NCBI GenBank assembly: GCA_937894665.1
Contig: CALAWF010000099.1
Coordinates: 1-9,744, forward strand
Source of the DNA: an uncultured bacterium
GTDB taxonomy: Bacteria; Cyanobacteriota; Vampirovibrionia; Gastranaerophilales; Gastranaerophilaceae
Direction of reading: 5' to 3'
Length of the DNA stretch: 9,744 bases
Position 1 is the stretch's first letter. Each line of letters opens with the position of its first letter. This document shows positions 6,307 to 9,744 of the stretch, in pieces. The translations under genes and the position numbers were made by a program. The notes under the pieces were generated by a model. That model was given only the letters and a program-made list of their open reading frames with translations, made no database searches and was not told where the DNA came from.

Positions 6307-6579
6307 TTAACCAATTAGAGAAAAATCTTTACCGAGGTTTTTCTCTAATTCTTTTATAATAGTTGATAACGGAATTTCTAATCCTTCTGCAATTCTCCAG
6401 AGGGTGCTAAGTTGCGGGTCTTTTATTGATTTTTCTAAGTCTGCCCACATTGATTTTGTCATCCCAATTTCATTTGAAATTAGACTGATAGACTTATTTT
6501 GCTTTTGTCTGTAGTTTTTTATAATCTCTGAAATTGCTTTTTGTAACTTACTTTTGTTATCGTTGTAGCTCTGTTGCAT
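6307..6579 (-). CDS. XRE-family helix-turn-helix protein
   Basis: A single-domain protein of 90 residues. The HTH covers about residues 13-77: ISEIIKNYRQKQNKSISLIS (16-35), then NEIGMTKSMWADLEKSIKDP (36-55) and LSTLWRIAEGLEIPLSTII (57-75). This layout is that of XRE/Cro-type DNA-binding domains. There is no further sensing or oligomerisation domain. The start codon is 8 bases past the stop codon of the HD-GYP-like gene, with only a weak AAGAA near it, so the two are almost certainly one transcript and possibly translationally coupled. Likely a transcriptional regulator with unknown targets; the palindrome at 7906-7919 upstream of the operon is a possible site for it (inference). The last codons overlap the hairpin at 6313-6350. 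Confidence 0.88.
   Translation of the reverse strand: MQQSYNDNKSKLQKAISEIIKNYRQKQNKSISLISNEIGMTKSMWADLEKSIKDPQLSTLWRIAEGLEIPLSTIIKELEKNLGKDFSLIG
6313..6350 (+). terminator. Terminator hairpin of the DUF2229 gene, inside the 3' end of the XRE gene
   Basis: AATTAGAGAAAAA (6313-6325) and TTTTTCTCTAATT (6338-6350) are perfect 13-bp arms around a 12-base loop, followed on the plus strand by CTTTTATAAT. It begins 28 bases past the DUF2229 stop codon but lies wholly in the coding region of the convergent gene (its last residues, ending DFSLIG). It could also act in the other direction. Confidence 0.6.
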
Positions 6580-6587
6580 GTTTATTC

Positions 6588-7823
6588 TTATATTATCTGT
6601 GCTAAGGCATTAACAACATCTTTGTCCCATTTAATACCTGCTTCGGACTTGATGATTTCAATTGCTTTTTCTGAAGCCATGGCTTTTCTGTACGGTCTAT
6701 CTGATGTCATTGCAGAATAAGCATCTGCAGTTGCAATAATTCTAGAACCTAGCGGAATTGATTGTCCTTTCAATCCTTCAGGAGTTCCGGAACCATCTAC
6801 CCTTTCTGTTTGGTAGGTAATATATGGAACAACTTCTGATAAGAAGTTAATATTCATCAATAAGTTTACACCAACGTTTGTGTGATTTTTGATTTTTTGT
6901 AATTCTTCCGGTGATAATTTTCCGTTATTTGCAAAAATCTTTTCCGGAAGTGTAATCTTACCGATGTTTTGTAGTAATCCTGCATAGTAAATTAGGTCTG
7001 TTGTTTTTTCATTTAATCCTAATTTTTTACAAATTCCACGAGCAAGTTTTGCAGTGTTTCTTGAGTGAGAAACAGTATATTGACCTTTTTTATCAACAGC
7101 ATTTGCCAATGCTTCCACAAAGTTTTGTTGGTAATCACATAAATCTCCGATTAGTGCTGTCAATTCTGCTCTTGCTTGTTTTAGTTCAAACTCGTTAGAT
7201 TCGTTATTGATTAAATTATTTGTTTGTTCAATTTCGTTTTGTAATGTGATTGTTGTTCCAAGAAGGTTTGCAATATTCATAACAAGTTCAAGAAAATCTT
7301 CATCAAGTTTGTTTTCAGATTTAATTTCAATAACTCCAACCGGAACAGATGAACTCCTCATTGGAATATATATAAATCCATCTTTTTCTAATAGTTCGCT
7401 ATGCATTAATTCTTCTAACTGAACTTTGCAATTTTCTTCTTTATCTGTTGAATTTCCTGTAAGAATGAGTTTATTTTCATCTTTCACAAGATAAATTCTA
7501 CAGCTTTGAACTTCTATCATTTGTACAATTGACTTTGCAATAGATGTATAAATTGCGGTTTCTTCATTGCTTGAAAAATTAAGAACACAAAGAGTATTCT
7601 TTGAAGAATATATGTCTGTTAATTCTTTCAGTTGATTTTTTAGACGTTCTTTTTTGTTAGATTTTGAACTGATTTTTTTTGCTAAATCTTCTGAAATTAA
7701 ATTTTCAGATATAAAATCGCCAAGGTTAAGTGCAAACATTTCTTCTATAGGATCACTTCCAATCATATATTCTGATTGCCCGAATAATGATACTCCTGTT
7801 TGCTTTTTCTCTTCTTTATCCAT
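6588..7823 (-). CDS. GAF-like + degenerate HD-GYP domain protein
   Basis: A protein of 411 residues, cytoplasmic, with no membrane segment. It has an N-terminal segment (1-75), a GAF-like sensor domain (about 77-195: VLNFSSNEETAIYTSIAKSI, later IYIPMRSSSVPVGVIEI), a helical linker (about 196-230) and a C-terminal HD-GYP domain (about 232-411). Active HD-GYP proteins degrade cyclic di-GMP with a bi- or tri-nuclear metal site. Here H253, H314 and D367 remain. The HD pair is Gln-Asn (Q285, N286, in LLQNIGK), the HHE motif is Q338-T339-E340, and GYP is GTP (346-348). RPYRKA (376-381) and the DGSG loop (343-346) are kept. Fold retained but catalysis probably lost: a nucleotide sensor or protein-interaction module is likely (inference). 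AAGGA lies six bases before the ATG. A sigma-28-like promoter precedes it and the XRE gene follows in the same operon. Confidence 0.88.
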   Translation of the reverse strand: MDKEEKKQTGVSLFGQSEYMIGSDPIEEMFALNLGDFISENLISEDLAKKISSKSNKKERLKNQLKELTDIYSSKNTLCVLNFSSNEETAIYTSIAKSIVQMIEVQSCRIYLVKDENKLILTGNSTDKEENCKVQLEELMHSELLEKDGFIYIPMRSSSVPVGVIEIKSENKLDEDFLELVMNIANLLGTTITLQNEIEQTNNLINNESNEFELKQARAELTALIGDLCDYQQNFVEALANAVDKKGQYTVSHSRNTAKLARGICKKLGLNEKTTDLIYYAGLLQNIGKITLPEKIFANNGKLSPEELQKIKNHTNVGVNLLMNINFLSEVVPYITYQTERVDGSGTPEGLKGQSIPLGSRIIATADAYSAMTSDRPYRKAMASEKAIEIIKSEAGIKWDKDVVNALAQII

Positions 7824-7860
7824 AATTTTTCCTTTTTGAATACATGCCTTCTTATTTATA

Positions 7861-7887
7861 TTTACGGCATAAATTTCAAGAACTTTA
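7861..7887 (-). promoter_or_regulatory. Sigma-28 (FliA/SigD)-like promoter of the HD-GYP/XRE operon
   Basis: On the minus strand TAAAGTTC (7887 to 7880), exactly 11 bases, then GCCGTAAA (7868 to 7861). The sigma-28 consensus is TAAAGTTT-N11-GCCGATAA, so the match is 7 of 8 and 6 of 8 with the expected spacing. It lies 37 bases before the ATG, leaving room for the AAGGA ribosome binding site. Confidence 0.55.
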
Positions 7888-7905
7888 GCCTAAATTTAAA
7901 AAATT

Positions 7906-7919
7906 CATACTAAAGTATG
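7906..7919. promoter_or_regulatory. Palindrome upstream of the sigma-28-like promoter (possible operator)
   Basis: CATACT (7906-7911) and AGTATG (7914-7919) are perfect arms two bases apart, 18 bases upstream of the -35-like element. Spacing and symmetry suit a dimeric DNA-binding protein; the XRE protein of the same operon is one candidate. No T-tract or GC-rich stem suggests a terminator. Confidence 0.35.
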
Positions 7920-7981
7920 GTATTTTTCATTCAAAAGTATTTTAAAGTTTGTAATAATTTTTGATATTCCCGTTCTATTCA

Positions 7982-8016
7982 AAAAAGACCTTGAGTTAAA
8001 TTCCCAAGGTCTTTTT
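7982..8016 (-). terminator. Terminator after the FtsL-like gene
   Basis: AAAAAGACCTTG (7982-7993) and CAAGGTCTTTTT (8005-8016) form a perfect 12-bp stem with an 11-base loop and a T-tract in the transcript. It starts 19 bases past the stop codon at 8036 and ends the rsmH-ftsL unit. By symmetry it could work in both directions. Confidence 0.85.
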
Positions 8017-8035
8017 AAAATTTATTTTGGATTTA

Positions 8036-8521
8036 TTAGTAACCGATAGCCCAATTAAATCCGCTAGAAGCTGTTTTTGTTGTATTGATAACAGCTTTTT
8101 TATTTGAACTATTTAAAGCTGTAACTTCAATAACTTTATCCGCTTTTTGAAGAAGATTATATTCTCCAATTTTACTATCTACATTGTTGAAAGATTTGTA
8201 TTTGTCTAATTCTGCTTGTAAATCTTGGTTTTCAGCATTCAATCTTACAATCTCATTATCCAAATTATTCATTTTGGCTTCATAGTTCATTGCGATATAG
8301 TAGCTAACAAATGTTATTGCAATTGTAATCATCAAACAGCAACAAAGAGATTTGTTAATTTTTCTAGTTACCATTTCACGAATTGTCATCGGTTTAACTT
8401 GATAGAAAGAACCTTCAATAACAGAACTTTCTTCTTTAACCGGATTTGATGTGTAGTTACCTCCTTGATAAAGTAACTCATCATTTTCTTCAATTTTTAC
8501 TCTCGCAGTATTATAAATCAT
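8036..8521 (-). CDS. ftsL: FtsL-like cell division protein (single TM, coiled coil)
   Basis: A protein of 161 residues with the bitopic layout of FtsL/DivIC-type division proteins. A soluble N-terminal tail (1-55) is followed by one membrane span (about 59-79, with three consecutive cysteines C60-C62 at its start), then a leucine/charged coiled coil (about 82-110: LDNEIVRLNAENQDLQAELD) outside. A C-terminal part follows with IGEYNLLQKADKVIEV (118-133), resembling the helix-strand end of FtsL. FtsL sequences are poorly conserved, so the main support is topology plus position directly after rsmH (39 bases), the standard place of ftsL. It would bridge FtsQ/DivIB and FtsW/FtsI in the divisome. 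The cytoplasmic tail is longer than usual and the extracytoplasmic tail runs about 28 residues past the typical end. AGGGA abuts the ATG and GGTAGG lies further upstream. Confidence 0.7.
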   Translation of the reverse strand: MIYNTARVKIEENDELLYQGGNYTSNPVKEESSVIEGSFYQVKPMTIREMVTRKINKSLCCCLMITIAITFVSYYIAMNYEAKMNNLDNEIVRLNAENQDLQAELDKYKSFNNVDSKIGEYNLLQKADKVIEVTALNSSNKKAVINTTKTASSGFNWAIGY

Positions 8522-8560
8522 TCCCTAAACTACCTACCAATAAACTTTCTTATATTGCTC

Positions 8561-9496
8561 TTATTTTCTTATGCACCTTGCAATTCTTAATTTTGCACTT
8601 CTTGAAGGTGGATTTTCTCTTATTTCTTCTTCTGTAGCCATTATCGGTTTCTTGTCGACCAATTCCAATGCTGGAGGAGGACAATGACAAATCATTTGAT
8701 TTTTTTCGCAATGGCAGCGAGTTGAATAATATTTGAATGTTTGTTTCACAACTCTATCTTCTAAAGAGTGGAAACTTATTACACTTATTATAGCACCAAA
8801 GTCTAATAAATCCAATACATCATTTAATGTGTTTTTAACATTTTGTAACTCGTGGTTTACTTCAATTCTAATGGCTTGAAATACCCTAGTAGCTGGGTGT
8901 ATAGAGGTTTTTACTCTTGGTGTTGCGTTTACAATTAGTTCTGCTAATTCGGTTGTTGTTTGTAGAGGTTTAACCTTTCTTTTTTCGACAATTGCTTTTG
9001 CAATTCTTTTGGAAAACCTTTCTTCTCCGTATTCTGAGAAGATTTTAACCAAATCATCTTCGGAGTATCCGTTTACGACATCATATGCAGAAAAATCTGA
9101 ATCCATATTAAATCTCATATCAAGCGGGGCTTCTTTAGAAAAGGAAAATCCTCGTTCCTGCTTTGTTAACTGGTGATAAGAAGCTCCAAGATCAAATAAA
9201 ATTCCTCCGGTAATTTTTTCTATGCCTAAATCTTTTAAAACTTTCTTAATATTTGTATAAGAACTTTTTACAATTGTTAAGTTTTTGTAATCTTGTAATC
9301 TTTCCGATGCAGCATCAATTGCATCCTGGTCTATATCAAACGCAATTAGTCTTCCATTGGGCTGTATTCTTTTCAAAATGAGTTCACTATGACCTCCTCC
9401 TCCAAGTGTACAGTCAACATAAACAAGACCGTCTTTACAGTCTAAAGCGTCAACGGCTTCATTTTTCATTACTGTATAGTGTTTGAAATTTTCCAT
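8561..9496 (-). CDS. rsmH: 16S rRNA m4C1402 N4-methyltransferase RsmH
   Basis: A full-length RsmH (MraW) of 311 residues, which uses S-adenosylmethionine to methylate the N4 of C1402 in the 16S rRNA decoding centre. Visible signatures: HYTVMKNEAVDAL (6-18), VDCTLGGGGHS (27-37, SAM binding), FDIDQDA (53-59), DLGASYHQL (102-110), RVFQAIRIEVNHEL (204-217), SFHSLEDR (241-248), the CHC...CHC cysteine pairs (261-263, 270-272) and RSAKLR (299-304). It is the first gene of a two-gene unit with the FtsL-like gene, as in division/cell-wall clusters, but the gene upstream is not mraZ by its visible end. No Shine-Dalgarno sequence is seen before the ATG at 9496; the leader looks short and AT-rich. Start chosen because MENFKHYTVM aligns with the family N-terminus. 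Confidence 0.97.
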   Translation of the reverse strand: MENFKHYTVMKNEAVDALDCKDGLVYVDCTLGGGGHSELILKRIQPNGRLIAFDIDQDAIDAASERLQDYKNLTIVKSSYTNIKKVLKDLGIEKITGGILFDLGASYHQLTKQERGFSFSKEAPLDMRFNMDSDFSAYDVVNGYSEDDLVKIFSEYGEERFSKRIAKAIVEKRKVKPLQTTTELAELIVNATPRVKTSIHPATRVFQAIRIEVNHELQNVKNTLNDVLDLLDFGAIISVISFHSLEDRVVKQTFKYYSTRCHCEKNQMICHCPPPALELVDKKPIMATEEEIRENPPSRSAKLRIARCIRK

Positions 9497-9507
9497 ACAA
9501 TTATAAT

Positions 9508-9535
9508 ATCATAAATTGACATTATAAGATGTAAA
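9508..9535 (-). promoter_or_regulatory. Candidate promoter of rsmH
   Basis: On the minus strand TTTACA (9535 to 9530), 16 bases, then TATGAT (9513 to 9508), each near the sigma-70 consensus. Transcription would start only about 4-6 bases before the ATG, giving a nearly leaderless message, in line with the absent ribosome binding site. A TATAAT at 9527 to 9522 is an alternative -10 with a longer leader. Confidence 0.35.
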
Positions 9536-9563
9536 GATAATATTATGATTTTTAACTCGTCAA

Positions 9564-9589
9564 AAAGAGCCATCAATTGATGGCTCTTT
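9564..9589 (-). terminator. Terminator of the gene at the right edge
   Basis: AAAGAGCCATCAA (9564-9576) and TTGATGGCTCTTT (9577-9589) form a perfect palindrome that folds into a GC-containing hairpin ending in T-tracts on both strands. It lies between the stop codon at 9619 and the rsmH promoter, so it separates the two minus-strand units. Confidence 0.8.
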
Positions 9590-9618
9590 GCTTTTTCATA
9601 TTTCAGCTATTTTATTTT

Positions 9619-9744
9619 CTACATGATAAATCCGGCTAAACCTTCTTTATCAAAAATTTCCACAAATTTGTCGTATGTACAACTTACTTCTTCGCCTGAT
9701 TCATCGACAATTTGTATTATGTTTTGAATATCAACATCTTTAAC
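9619..9744 (-). CDS. 3' end of an unidentified gene, cut by the window edge
   Basis: The minus-strand frame is open from the edge at 9744 to a TAG at 9619, giving the last 41 residues (VKDVDIQNIIQIVDESGEEV, then SCTYDKFVEIFDKEGLAGFIM). Codon use is like that of its neighbours and a strong terminator follows 29 bases on, which supports it being real. The fragment is too short to assign. It does not look like the end of MraZ, which often precedes rsmH. It shows a strand-turn-strand look around DESGEE and a likely helix at the end. Confidence 0.6.
   Translation of the reverse strand, partial: VKDVDIQNIIQIVDESGEEVSCTYDKFVEIFDKEGLAGFIM

Noticed and set aside
7001..7839. Three plus-strand frames opposite the HD-GYP-like gene
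   Set aside because: All are antisense to clear GAF and HD-GYP motifs and have no supporting signals.
8225..8637. Two plus-strand frames opposite the FtsL-like gene and the end of rsmH
   Set aside because: Shadow frames, hydrophobic because they mirror AT-rich coding; the minus-strand genes have motif and context support.
9619..9744. MraZ as the gene before rsmH
   Set aside because: The visible 41 C-terminal residues do not look like MraZ, and a strong terminator separates the gene from rsmH.

Overview
This AT-rich window (coding on both strands, standard genetic code, mostly short gaps) reads as chromosome of an anaerobic, gut-type bacterium. The combination of a stand-alone DUF2229/COG3580 protein, an HD-GYP-like protein behind a sigma-28-like promoter, an rsmH-ftsL pair and an orphan LuxR-type regulator would fit a Vampirovibrionia/Melainabacteria (Gastranaerophilales-like) genome. 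That placement is an inference; a low-GC Firmicute-like anaerobe is not excluded.

Layout. (1) 1-637 is accessory in character: a small DUF559 endonuclease-like gene on the minus strand sits between GC-rich CCCTCTCC-type repeats that form an imperfect inverted pair. (2) 638-2932 (minus) encodes a large cytoplasmic GH13-like protein with unusual active-site motifs. It is divergent from a NarL/FixJ response regulator (3091-3765, plus), with no kinase gene nearby. (3) 3830-4701 (minus) holds a small protein of unknown function followed by a Maf nucleotide pyrophosphatase, convergent with the response regulator across a shared hairpin. (4) 4717-5199 is a gene-free mosaic of three hairpin-type repeats, then the promoter of a DUF2229 (acyl-CoA dehydratase activase-like) gene (5200-6285, plus). 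(5) 6307-7823 (minus) is a two-gene operon: an HD-GYP-like protein that has lost several metal ligands, then an XRE-type DNA-binding protein. A sigma-28 (FliA)-like promoter and a palindrome lie upstream. (6) 8036-9496 (minus) is rsmH followed by an FtsL-like gene and a strong terminator, so the division cluster stops there. (7) The 3' end of another minus-strand gene enters at the right edge and is closed by its own terminator.

The best candidates for new biology are the degenerate HD-GYP/XRE operon under an apparent flagellar-type promoter, and the DUF559 gene bounded by inverted repeats with a matching gene-less copy at about 4951-5000. The GH13-like protein lacking the usual histidines is a third. 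No tRNA, rRNA, CRISPR array, transposase or recognisable riboswitch was seen.
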